Below are positions 23,931 to 35,600 of a stretch of DNA of 64,000 bases, one piece after another (the first letter of the stretch is position 1; the number at the start of each line of letters is the position of its first letter). Source of the stretch: Ampullaceana balthica (Eukaryota > Mollusca > Gastropoda > Lymnaeidae). The stretch spans positions 159,766 through 223,765 of the forward strand of contig CALYLW010000982.1 of NCBI GenBank assembly GCA_944989445.1. The letters run 5' to 3'. Both the position numbers and the translations under genes were made by a program. The notes beneath the pieces are model-generated. The model did not search any database. It was not told the DNA's origin and saw only the letters and a program-made list of their open reading frames with translations.

Positions 23931-24524
23931 TTATTTATTTTAACTATAATGAATAGTATTTTTGACGCGATGCACATGTAATGCCGGTCGAGACGGCTGT
24001 TGTAGGGGAGTTACAACATGCCACCTAACGGTGGGGGAACGTCCTTGGACGGTCTTGGTTGCTCGTATTACTATAACATTAATATTTGGTTTGGCTTTTA
24101 CATACACTTACATACACTTACACTATTTAAACTTTGGCCAACGGACTAATTAACATAAGTAGATTAAACTAAATAAAGTAAACCTTAAAACGCTTAATTA
24201 ATTTGTATTGTGAATTGAACATGTTTTGTTCATTCCTTTGTAGTCGAAATAAAAAAAGGTTATTATAAAAGACCAAACTTATTACATATAAACCTGATAA
24301 ACCATTTGAAATTCTAAATCGAATTGAACTCCTTCGTGTTCGTGGTACCAAAACATTTTTTTTCCATAAAATGTTATATCTCTGTTTCACATATGATTTT
24401 AACTAATAGATTAATCTGATAAATATTTTGGCAAATAAAAAAATGTAATAACCAGCAACTAATACTGGGAAAAAGGGTCAGCACACTGCCGCTACGAAGT
24501 GCGGATATATTTATTGTGTGTGTG

Positions 24525-24526
<2 letters not shown>

Positions 24527-24560
<34 letters not shown>
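24527..24560. repeat. (TA)n microsatellite, left flank of Helitron
   Basis: Alternating TA directly abutting the CTAG end of the Helitron. Confidence 0.9.
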
Positions 24561-24561
<1 letters not shown>

Positions 24562-24639
24562 TAGGGGCAAGTACCCGGCTTCGCCCGGGTTTAAAATAAG
24601 GTTTTCTGTAGAAGCGTACACAACTAACTGTTTACTTGC

Positions 24640-26350
24640 ATGCTATAAAATGGTACATTTAACAGTGTATGTGCTGCATGGCTTAATTTCAAGGATGTCA
24701 CCATCCTCATCTTTCACAATAACAGTTTTGAGATCTTCAAATGAAATAGGTCCCCGAATATGGTGCAGCAGGAGGCGCATGTGAAATGCTTCTCTGTTGT
24801 GAGGATGCACAGTGTACACTCTTCCCAAGGCATTGTCTGTCACATATCCCGGGAAGTCTGCAAGAGGTATACCTTTTTTCGGATTTGCCAGACCTTTTGA
24901 CTGGCATCCCAGCGAAAATGTCTAGGCACTTCAGAATACAGCAATGTTTTTGCAAGAGGATCTGTTTTGCAGAGATCAAAAAACGCTGTTAATGTAGTCT
25001 TTGTTGGAGTGTCTGTCAAATGTGCTGTTGGCTGTCCTGGTTTATAGTATACTCCTTGGCCTCCTTCAAGATGTACTGCCAAGTGAACAACTGTTGGATA
25101 CCTTTGATGGATGGGAAAGTTAAGCAGGCGCCACACTGCCTCACTGCTACTAATGTATCGTCCTTGTTGATAATTAATTGGTAACCCCATCAAGCCTGTT
25201 CGGCATTTCATTTGCAACAGTAAACATGGCTGCATCACTTCCCTTGGTAACATAATTGCAAATCTACTTGATGCTTGTGTTTCTATGACGTACATAGGTC
25301 ATTCCATCCTGTGCATATTCATGCATGTAACGGGGCCCTCCACTGAAGGATGAAGGCAGCACCACTAATTTGCCAAGATTTTCAGAAGTCACATTGTTGT
25401 CATTCCTTACTGCCTCTAATAGTACACCATAGTCCTCAGCTCTAAGTTTTGTTTGGTTGAGTCTGATGAAACGCAATCTCTCATTCTCAACCTTAGCATA
25501 CATATCCACTATGTATTGCTGGAAAAGGCGCGGGCATCTGAGGAGTGTATTAAATTCGTTGACTCTTTGCATCATGCGATATGCATAGTAGTCATTGCTT
25601 GTGGCCTTGTTTACATCTTTTATGTTCAAATCATAGCCATCTTCTCCTCTAACAAATAGCAGAGGATACTGAAGTGGATCATATGACCTGTGAGTGTCTT
25701 GAATCCTTTGAAGTGGCATTTGTGAGCAACTTCTTGAATGCAGCACAATGTCTCTACGATCACCTAGCTCTCCAGCAATCATGATGCCACTTCACTAACA
25801 GATGGTGCATTGAATCTGCCTTTGTGTTCCTTTAATGGTGCTTTGCCGGAAATTTTGATTTTGTAGTCCACTTGAGTGTTATCCATAATCTCAGCAGCCA
25901 TTTTAAATGACCTCACATAGCTGTTATGCTGATGCAGCATTCTTTGCAGTTTGAGGACAATGTTTCTGTCAACAGGACTGTCAAGCAAATCCAGTCGTCT
26001 TTGCACTTGCTCATCTTCTCCCAAGAAGTAAATCTGGAGATATTTGCTGTCTACAGCATTGACTGGATGAAGAGGTCCAGCATGGTGGTACACTTGGCCT
26101 TGGACCTTGAATGTTGGTGTCCACCCGTTATTCACGACAACATTAGACTTGAAGGAAGTCACGGCAAACATATTATTGAATAGTCTAATAAGTTTCACAA
26201 AGTCCTTTGATTGTGCAGTTTCACCATTCAACAGAATGCACAATGGTTCTGGTGGCTTTAGAATTGGGGGAAGTTTGACTTTACCACTGGAACAGCACAT
26301 GCCTGGAGTTTCTTTGCTCAGCTGTTTCAGCTGCTCTGGGAACTCTGTGG
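24640..26350 (-). pseudogene. Helitron N-terminal (Helitron_like_N) protein remnant
   Basis: Four consecutive minus-strand frames cover the usual order of the Helitron replication-initiator/helicase N-terminal region: GKVKLPPILKPPEP and VYHHAGPLHPV (about 26300-26090), LHQHNSYVRSFK and RFNAPSVSEVA (to 25779), then HRSYDPLQYPLLF, RLFQQYIVDMYAKVENERL and MHEYAQDGMTYVR (25782-25264), GRYISSSEAVWRLLNFPIHQ and RYPTVVHLAVHLEGGQGVYY (25295-24840), and ALGRVYTVHPHN (24843-24643). Frames shift near 25780, 25280 and 24840. Between MTYVR and GRYISSSEA more than a hundred residues normally present, including the HUH catalytic region, are missing. The Pif1-type helicase domain is also absent. Not functional. 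Confidence 0.88.
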
Positions 26351-26384
26351 CGGACCTGATCTGCCTGGATCGTATGTTATCATT

Positions 26385-27170
26385 GCGGGAGAGTACTCAA
26401 CAACTTCCCAAAGTTTCATGCTCCTATTTACACGGGAAGTTGGATATTTAATGATTAGTCTGTTTTATATAGCTCATATTAGGAAAATACCTACATTTTG
26501 GCCCAAGGCCCCCTAGTGAGTAATAATTTTATATATTTTTTTCGCATGTTACCATCGCGCGAGGGTACTCAAAATCTTCCAAAAGTTTCATTCTTCTACT
26601 TACATGGTAATTTGGAGAATTATTGATGAGTCAGTTTGATATATGAAAAAAAACTACATTCAGGCCTCTGACCACCCAGTGAGTGATAATTTTTATTAAT
26701 GTTTCGCCAGTTACCATTTTGGGAGGGTATATAACAACTTCACAAAGTTTCATGCTTCTACCTACACAGGAAATAGGAGATTTAATGATGAGCCTGATTT
26801 ATATAGCTCATTTAAGAAAAAACTACGTTTGGGCCCCCGCCCACCCCCCTACCCAGTTAGTGATAACTTTATACTTTTTTCGACTGTTACCATTGCGGGA
26901 GGGTACTCAACGACTTTCCAAATTTTCATGCTTCTACCTACTCGGGAATATGAGGAATTGGTGTTGATTCAGTTTTATATAGCCCATATAAGGAAAAACC
27001 GGTTTTGGGGCACACGGCCACCCATGAGTGGAAATGTTTACATTATTTTTCACCAATTATCGTCATAATAGTGTATTTGGCAAGTTCCCAAAAGTTTCAT
27101 GCTTCTACCCTCACGGGAGGTTGGAGAATTAGTTTTGAGTCAGTTTTAAATATAAGGAAAAAAAATACAT
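26385..27170. repeat. ~170-bp direct repeats inside the Helitron
   Basis: About five diverged units starting near 26385, 26558, 26722, 26897 and 27066. Each holds gggagggtactcaacaac, aaagtttcatgcttctac, cagttttatatagctcat and aaaactacattttggcccc in that order. Confidence 0.85.
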
Positions 27171-28032
27171 TTTGGCCCCGCCCCCAGTAAGTGATAATTT
27201 ATATAATTCATTTTTCTGTTGTATGGGGTTTATTTGTTTCAAAGAAACATTTCGAAACGCAATGTTTGAGCTTAAAATGTGCCCTGCTGGTTTCGTTTAA
27301 GTTATGCAAAAAGTATAAACACAGTTGCTTAGCTACAGTGTTTATGCCACCCAGGGATGGACGATATTATTGACTCCTACCCTCGCCGATGAAAGGAAAA
27401 AGCTTGATCGGACGACTGGATAAAATACATATAGAATATACAAAAAAGAAACAGTGTAAAGTAAAAAAATATGTAATTTGCAAACAAATTTTATAAAAAT
27501 ATATACGTAATCTTGTTAGAGGCGCAACATTAACAGACATAAAAATAAACCATTTCATAACATTTAGTTCACAACAAAAAACACACACACTCACTGATTC
27601 ACACATGTGCAGACAAATACTTAAACGCACACCCACAGCGGTATATTAACAATTAAAAATATAAATTAAAATAATAACTGCTCTTTTCACTTTGTTTCCT
27701 ATTTACAAATTAATATGAACTCAAACTATGACGTCACATCACATTATTTTATGGCAATAAACGCCATCTTGTTAATCTCGACACCAAAATGTTTAATATT
27801 TTACGTCTTAATTTTCAATAATTTTTATTTTATATAGCTCATATAGGGAAAAACTACATTTTGGGCCCCCAGCCCCCAGTATCTTATATATATGGAACGA
27901 AACCTGTTTAATAACCTTTCCGGTATAATTTTGTGTACGTGTACCAAATTTCACGTTATTTGGTTGTCTGGATCTTGAGTTATAAGGGAACAGACAGACG
28001 ACGGACAGACAACAAATGCGTCTTATATATAT

Positions 28033-28037
<5 letters not shown>

Positions 28038-28121
<84 letters not shown>

Positions 28122-28122
28122 A
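28038..28122. repeat. (TA)n microsatellite, right flank of Helitron
   Basis: Alternating AT for about 80 bases with one interruption. Confidence 0.92.
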
Positions 28123-28371
28123 ATGTATGGAATTAATGCGTATGAATTATTACTCAAGTTAAGTGATAGACTTCTTATATATATTTTTTTTTAGGTCTGA
28201 CATGTAAGTGATAGACTTAAAGTGTTAGGTCAGACATGTCAGACTAAAATTGATAGGTCTGCTACGTGAGTGAGAGACCTACTTTATAATGTCTGACTCA
28301 AGAAATATATATTTTTTTTAAGATTCAAGACACCAAATCGGGCTGAATTTCTGTCTTCCCATCAACTAATT

Positions 28372-28440
28372 AGGACAGAATTTCTGTCTTCCCATCAACT
28401 AATTAGGACAGAATTTCTGTCTTTCCATCAACTCATTGTT
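28372..28440. repeat. ~30-bp tandem with palindrome
   Basis: gacagaatttctgtcttccc plus atcaactaattag, between two and three units. GACAGAATTTCTGTC is a perfect palindrome around its centre. Confidence 0.85.
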
Positions 28441-29367
28441 TCCGTGAAATAAAAGATGCCGTGTGGTAGTAATAAATCGCATATATGAAATAGACGTGGA
28501 TGAAGTAATAAAATGTATTGACAAAATAATTCTTCAATAGCAGATGTTCAAGTCTCAGTGGAAAGCTCCAAGCTGAGATGACTCTGGTAAGAACCTGATG
28601 ATTCGTTCACCCCTTACAGAAGGGACACAATGTGTTTACTCGGCCACACGTGCATTCTGCTCTGGAAATAAATGAGAAATCTGTAGACAGGCGTCCAATC
28701 GTAGACGGAAGTAATTCGGACTTATGTTCCAAAAGACGTCATAGTCTTACTTCATCCTGCCCCCAATAGGGTCTGGGCCTGGGGCTCATTTCATCACTGC
28801 CCCAAATAGGCTGTCAAAGCACCAAATTTTCACTACATCTGATTTTGATGAAACCAATTTTAATAAAAGATGAGTTGGCGTATTAAAGTTGCCATATCGT
28901 GTTTACGATAAGTTACTGTATCTGAAAGATAAGCCCATTGGGTTGTGCTGTCTACTGTTTACATTAGCCCCAACATCCAAGAGCTGGCCGTGTTAAGTCG
29001 CTCACTGTGTTACGCAAGTCATGCCCGCAATTGTTTACAGCCCAGGGGCTTTGTTTTAAACACGAGTTCCGGTGACGCCCGAATAGAAAATACATCGGAA
29101 GTGTCCTACTCCGGCGCCACCGTGTCTGCACGCCCCACCCCCACTCCACCCCCACACCCACCCCTCTATTGTTGTTACCCCGCCAATGGGTGGCATTTAT
29201 TTATTGTTGTAAGTCCACGGTGCTACTATGGTGGACCAATGTATGGTGGACCAATGTTGGTTGTGAGCTTACCAAGATTCAAAGGGAGGAAATCCAGCGG
29301 TACAAGTAATATACGGGTGACATGGAACAAGGTTAGCTGGTGAAATTTACTCATTCTAGGTCAAAAA
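28441..29367. other. No gene recognised
   Basis: The part 28970-29150 is richer in G+C and CpG than its surroundings and holds a 132-codon frame without family resemblance. Confidence 0.4.
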
Positions 29368-29626
29368 CACTAACAATTAGGTGGACTAACAATTAGGTGG
29401 ACTAACAATTAGGTGGACTAACAATTAGGTGGACTAACAATTAGGTGGACTAACAATTAGGTGGACTAACAATTAGGTGGACTAACAATTAGGTGGACTA
29501 ACAATTAGGTGGACTAACAATTAGGTGGACTAACAATTAGGTGGACTAACAATTAGGTGGACTAACAATTAGGTGGACTAACAATTAGGTGGACTAACAA
29601 TTAGGTGGACTAACAATTAGGTGGAC
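29368..29626. repeat. 16-bp minisatellite, ~16 perfect units
   Basis: ctaacaattaggtgga repeated without a change through the core of the array. Confidence 0.97.
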
Positions 29627-29679
29627 TGGCTGAATTGAAACCAATCTATTTTCGCCTCCTTTAGAAATATATAAATACA

Positions 29680-30102
29680 TCGGTCCCGACTTACATCAAT
29701 CCCGACTTACACCAGTCCCGACTTTAATATATCAGTCCCGACTTACATCAATCCAGACTTACATCAGTCCCGACTTTAATACATCAATCCAGACTTATAT
29801 CAGTCCCGAATACATCAATCCAGACTTACATCAGTCCCGACTTACATCAGTCCCGACTTACATCATTCCAGACTTACATCAGTCCCTACTTTAATACATC
29901 AATCCAGACTTACATCAGTCCCGACTTTAATACATCAATCCAGACTTATATCAGTCCCGACTTACATCAATCCAGACTTACATCAGTCCCGACTTACATA
30001 AGTCCCGACTTACATCATTCCAGACTTACATCAGTCCCTACTTTAATACATCAATCCAGACTTACATCAGTCCCGACTTTAATACATCAATCCAGACTTA
30101 CT
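29680..30102. repeat. Compound minisatellite, acttacatcagtcccg
   Basis: Short units acttacatcagtcccg, acttacatcaatccag and actttaatacatcaatccag alternate; a block of about 150 bp is duplicated. Confidence 0.9.
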
Positions 30103-30704
30103 CAACAGCTGGTCTCCTCAGGTTGGATGTGCCCAATAACCTATTCATATCTATACAAATTTCATAGAGTGGATGCTCTCTTCTGACTGTGAAAGACTAA
30201 TCGGTCACTTCGCGAGGCTTTATCTTTCGTGTAGCCAAGTTGTTGAGCTATTGTACAGCCCAGCTGTTAAGATGTCTCATGACCGCTGGTTTGATACGTG
30301 TGTTTTGGTTGTCCAGTGCTAGAGGGAAGTCTGCTCTTGGATTATCCAGATGGCCACAGAGCCCTCTGTGTGTGTTTTCCAGGTGGTCTTGAGGATTGTG
30401 TCATAATAACTTCCCTTACATCAACACCCCCACCCACCCCCCTTCCCTTCTTTACCACCACCACCACATCTTTTATCCAAACGCAACTTCCATCAGATTT
30501 TGATATTACTTTGTTCAGTTCTTTGAAGTCATTGTTTAGGCTACATTGGATTTCGACAAGTGCGCACTTAAGCAGATGTCATACAATGGCTTAATGCTTT
30601 GTAAAACTAGCGCTTTTCTCTACATTTATGGAAGCAGACGTCATCAGATTTAAGCTAATTTACTTTTTGATGAATGCTTGCATGTGTTATGTATTTGCGA
30701 GGAT
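30103..30704. other. No gene recognised
   Basis: A 98-codon open frame (30298-30594) has no family resemblance. Confidence 0.4.
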
Positions 30705-31036
30705 TGGTGTGTCAAGTGTTGAGGGGTGTGTCTAATTTTGATGGGTGTTTCTGAGTTTATGGGTGTGTCAGGTGTTGAGGGGTGTGTCTAGTTTTGAGGG
30801 AGTGTCTAGTGTTCGAAGTTGCTGTGAACGAATAGCTTCCCTAGGTTGGATGTGCCCAATTGTGAGGGGTGTGTCTAGTGTTGATGGGTGTTTCTAGTGT
30901 TGATGTGTGTGTCTAGTGTTGAGGGGCGTGTCTAGTGTTGAGGGGCGTGTCTAGTGTTGAGGGGCGTGTCTAGTGTTGAGGGGCGTGTCTAGTGTTGAAG
31001 GGCGTGTCTAGTGTTGAGGGTTGTGTCTAGGTGTTA
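30705..31036. repeat. 19-bp minisatellite, gtgtctagtgttgaggggc
   Basis: About fifteen units; the right half is nearly uniform, the left half diverged. Confidence 0.92.
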
Positions 31037-32492
31037 GGGGTGCTGAGTAGAGCTGGTTTCCTGCACATGGCAGCATTTGTAGCAGCACACCTAACGACCA
31101 AACAAAATTCCTGTCTTGTTTTGTATAGATGTAACGTCAATTTCCACAGCTTTCTGACCCTAATCATTTTTTTCTAATTGATATTTTGTTCATACATGTA
31201 CCTTCAAACCCCGTTTCGTGTGGGGAGGGGTGGCTATTAGTTATTAAACATTGATCCCTCTTGTTTTATTACATTGACCAATTGCCTTAACTGACTACAG
31301 CAAATATCACGTTATTCTTTAAAAAGGATTAAAACTTCAGTCTTTGTGTTTATTACTCCATCAGCTTACTACGCTTATAGCACACTTATTATACCCCTTC
31401 GTGGCTCCGCCATTGTGCAGGGGCAAAATGAGAGAAGAGATTAGCCTACATACCCTGAACCCTTCCCACGTTGATAACATTTGCTTATGCTTGGCGTCAG
31501 TTACACAAACATTTGTCACCCCTCCCCCACACACACACACACACGCAAATTATGTATCAACACTTTTTATGAATATCTAATTGCACAATACTTTTTAAAA
31601 AATAACACTTAAATATATCATTGTTTGTTGTGCAATGTACTTGAAACATAAACGTGTATCTGTCACTCAGAATTCGTTCAGCTCCTGGTTGTTGAAACAT
31701 TAGTTTAACATTAAATCAAATTGAAACGCCTGGGTGTGCATTCAAAGCATCCAAAGTGATGTAGAAAATTTGCTTATAGTTTTTTCATTATTCCAATGAA
31801 TTATTTTAAATGTCGAGTTTCAATTTAAACCTGGGAAACCATTAACATTCATCGGGTGCAAACATTAAAATTCATTATGTGTAACAATTAACATTCATCG
31901 TTTCAAAACTTAACATCGGAACATGTACCTCTAAAAGGGTTGCATTCCTCTACGCAGTCCCTTCTGAAAGTTCCCGGATTGGAAAGACAGGAGGAAATCC
32001 CATGGCGTGCACTCCTTTGAATCGGTGGCACCAAAATTGTGAAACAGTCTTACGACATTTTTTTAAGACAATAAGACGAATTTAATAAAAAAAAATGTGA
32101 AGACTTTATTGGAGAGTTTTTGAACATCAGAGCGCAACGAGCATGCTAGGCTAACATGAAAACCATCATCACCATTCATCGGGTGCACCATTCAACAGTC
32201 ATCCTCACAAAGGCATCAAAATAACTCCTTCCATAAAATGCTTCTTATTATTATTTGAAGTCCGGGGGGTTATCCATCGATGTTCAATATCCAAGGGTCG
32301 ATAAGATTTTCTCGGATATTTAGTTTTTAAGCTCCGACTTCAGCTCTGAAAATTCATTTTCAAGCATGGAAGTTAACTAGCGACATCAACCCGATAGTTC
32401 CTTTGATGAATGCTTGCATGTATTATGTATGTGCAAACAGTCCAGTTGTTATGGTCACCCATCTCACCGAGATGTTATGTTGTTGATTTCAG
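31037..32492. other. No gene recognised; intron upstream of visible exon 1
   Basis: AT-rich. (AC)n near 31530 and an attcatcgg...aacatt echo at about 31845-31920. Confidence 0.4.
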
Positions 32493-32653
32493 GTCCGGCC
32501 ACAGTGAGGATGGTGTCCAGTGGCGGCCCGCCCGTGCCGATGCCGATGCAAGTCCCGCCCGGTCACATGGTCCAGCAGATTGTGGACGAGCACGGGATCT
32601 TGACGCATGTCATCCTCTCCCCCCAGCCCCCAGGCCCGGCCGCGCCCATGACG
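32493..32653 (+). CDS. FNDC3A: FNDC3 visible exon 1 (N-terminal Pro-rich)
   Basis: Acceptor ttgatttcag before 32493, donor gtagga after 32653. The first two bases complete a Gly codon, so an upstream exon ending in phase 1 is required. It encodes GPATVRMVSSGGPP and VPPGHMVQQIVDEHG, matching GPAxVPMMSPNGS and VPPGYxxQVIED of human FNDC3A/B. Ends at a codon boundary after PMT. Confidence 0.9.
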
Positions 32654-35600
32654 GTAGGACCCTACGTATGTACATTTAAAGTTTTTACTATAACTTTCTG
32701 CATGCAACTCTTGACTGTTTACTGCACTTGGTGTAGACGAGGGACAGCCGTGAGCACTTTATATATCTGCCTCATAGCCCCATCAGACTATCTCAATAGC
32801 CCCATTAGACTATTCCCATAGCCCCATCAGACTATTCCCATAGCCCCATCAGACTATTCCCATAGCCCCATCAGACTAATCCCATAGCCCCATCAGACTA
32901 TTCCCATAGCCCCATCAGACTATTCCCATAGCCCCATTAGACTATTCCCATAGCCCCATTAGACTATTCCCATAGCCCCATTAGACTATTCCCATAGCCC
33001 CATTAGACTATTCCCATAGCCCCATCAGACTATTCCCATAGCCCCATTAGACTATTCCCATAGCCCCATTAGACTATTCCCATAGCCCCATTAGACTATT
33101 CCCATAGCCCCATCAGACTATTCCCATAGCCCCATCAGACTATTCCCATAGCCCCAATAGACTATTCCCATAGCCCCATTAGACTATTCCCATAGCCCCA
33201 TCAGACTATCCGCATAGCCCCATCAGACTTTGTCCAAGGAGATGCACCCCTAATCTGTTTTAACTTAGCCTGTATATGCTTCCCTATATGTTACCTTTTA
33301 AAGATATAAATCAGATTTATGTATATATTAGGGCTGTTATCGATTAATTTAAATTTAATCATTAACTTTGGAAAAATTATCGATTAATTAATCGATAATT
33401 TCATTTAAAAACAAAAATAGAAATTTATGACGTCATTAAACTGAACTTTTCTCACGGACATTGAAAATTATGAATATTTTGAACTAAATTTCATGACAAT
33501 GTGTTGATACTTGATTTGTGCTGAAGGTGGTACGTCAGCGATGTATTTGATCCTTTAAAAGAGAATTGTTTATGGCAGAGAAAACAGTAAACGTTTTCAC
33601 CATCTTCGACGTTGCCATCCGCAGTTAGCTTAAAAACAACATATTTGCTCAACTTTCTAGTTATATGTTTAAATTTAACTGCGCTGATACTGTCAGCAGG
33701 GCGGTCTTAACGCATTGGCCCGTTGGGCATTTGCCCGGGGGCCCACGAGCATATGGGCCCCATGGGAATATGTTTATTTATATATATTATGTATATTCAT
33801 TTTTTATTCCTGCGGGTGAAGGACCCAACGCTATTTCTTTGCCCGGGGGCCCAAAATGGTGTAAAGACGGCTCTGGCTGTCAGCCATTTTTTAGTTGACG
33901 TCTGCCGGTCAACATACATTTATAAAATAAATTTTAATATTACGCGGGAGATGTTTGTACGTACAAAAAATATATATAAATTATTATTAATAATTTATTA
34001 TTTATTACTAAAAATTTTAAAAAATATTATAAATATTTTCTTAATTTTTAATCGAATTTGTATCGATTAAAATTATTTTAATCGATATTTAATCGATAAA
34101 ATATTTAACGATTAATCGAGAAATTAATCGATAATTTCCGCAGCCCTAGTATATATATATATATTTTTATTCACCTGTATCGGTGCATACATAATATGTA
34201 GTTACTTATATTTCACTGTCCACATCCAGTACTTAAGCCGTCTACGGTCAGGCATTCAAATTACACCACGGAATATAGGCACACAAAAAACTGAGGGAAT
34301 GACATCACTTTATCATTTATCTTACCCGTCTGAGGGAATGACATCAATTTATCAACATTTATCTTTTCCATCTGAGGGAATGACATGAATTTATCATTTA
34401 TCTTACCCGTCTGAGGGATTGACATCAATTTATCATTTATCTTCTCCATCTGAGGGAATGACATGGATTTATCATTTATCTTACCCGTCTGAGGGAATGA
34501 CATCAACATTTATCTTCCCCATCTGAGGGAATGACATCAATTTATCATTTATCTTACCCGTCTGAGGGAATGACATCAATTTATCAACATTTATTTTCCC
34601 CATCTGAGGGAATGACATGAATGTATCAACATTTATCTTCCCCATCTGAGAGAATGACTTCAATTTATGAACATTTATCTTCCCTGTCTGAGTGAATGAC
34701 ATCAAATTTATAGTCCCCATCTGAGGGAGTGACATCAGTTGAGGGAATGACATCAGTTTATCAACTTTTTTAAATTCCTCCTCTGGGGAAATGATATGAG
34801 GTTATATTTGAAATTCAAGACATACTGAGGCGCATACATGCAACTCTCAAGAGACGCCTTCTGTTCATTAAATAGTGTCTAAGATGACCTAAATGTACCG
34901 TGGTAAAGTTTAAGTTCACTGTCACTGTGGCAGGGTTTAAAGTTAAAGACTGCGATGACCCCCAAATGCACTAAGACACTGATTGTTTGGTACATCCGTG
35001 TATGTTGTATTGAGTCATTGTTTGGTACATCCGTGTATGTTGTATTGAGTCATTGTTTGGTACATCCGTGTATGTTGTATTGAGTCATTGTTTGGTACAT
35101 CCGTGTATGTTGTATTGAGTCATTGTTTGGTACATCCGTGTATGTTGTATTGAGTCATTGTTTGGTACATCCGTGTATGTTGTATTGAGTCATTGTTTGG
35201 TACATCCGTGTATGTTGTATTGAGTCATTGTTTGGTACATCCGTGTATGTTGTATTGAGTCATTGTTTGGTACATCCGTGTATGTTGTATTGAGTCAGGA
35301 AATCTTCTTTACTCATCCAATCTTACCGCACAGTTCATGGTTTGAATCAGCCATTGGAAACAACTATCAATATTTTATCAATTTCTCGAGGAGATCCCCT
35401 CCCCTTCCCTCCCGCAAACGCCAATAAAACCGACACTTGTGTCATCCAGGCTTGATTTACTATTTGAAAAAACCACCATGACTTCTATGTTAAGAACGAT
35501 CAACCATTGTTACGTGGCATATTTACAAGACACCAACCACCGGGCTGGGTTACAGTTTGTTTTAAAGAAGGCCGTTCTATGGCCGGCGTACCAGGTCGCA

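Larger units (their letters stand above)
24561..28037 (-). mobile_element. Helitron with both termini, coding part decayed
   Basis: On the minus strand the element starts TCTCTATATATATAAGACG (28037) and ends with hairpin ACCCGG-GCGAAG-CCGGGT (24573-24590), eight bases, then CTAG (24561-24564), followed by T. The flanks are A and T inside a TA microsatellite, as expected for Helitron insertion between A and T. Size about 3.5 kb. Inside are a broken Rep/helicase-type coding remnant (24640-26350) and about five direct repeats of ~170 bp (26385-27170). The 5' limit could be off by two bases. Confidence 0.88.

Noticed and set aside
28945..29343. 132-codon + strand frame
   Set aside because: Ends in a Pro-rich low-complexity part, no family resemblance, no donor or acceptor that would join FNDC3.
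32414..32492. Upstream extension of visible exon 1 from the ATG-like start at 32414
   Set aside because: The sequence before 32493 is a clean acceptor (ttgatttcag) and the extra peptide has no counterpart in FNDC3; conservation begins at the splice border.
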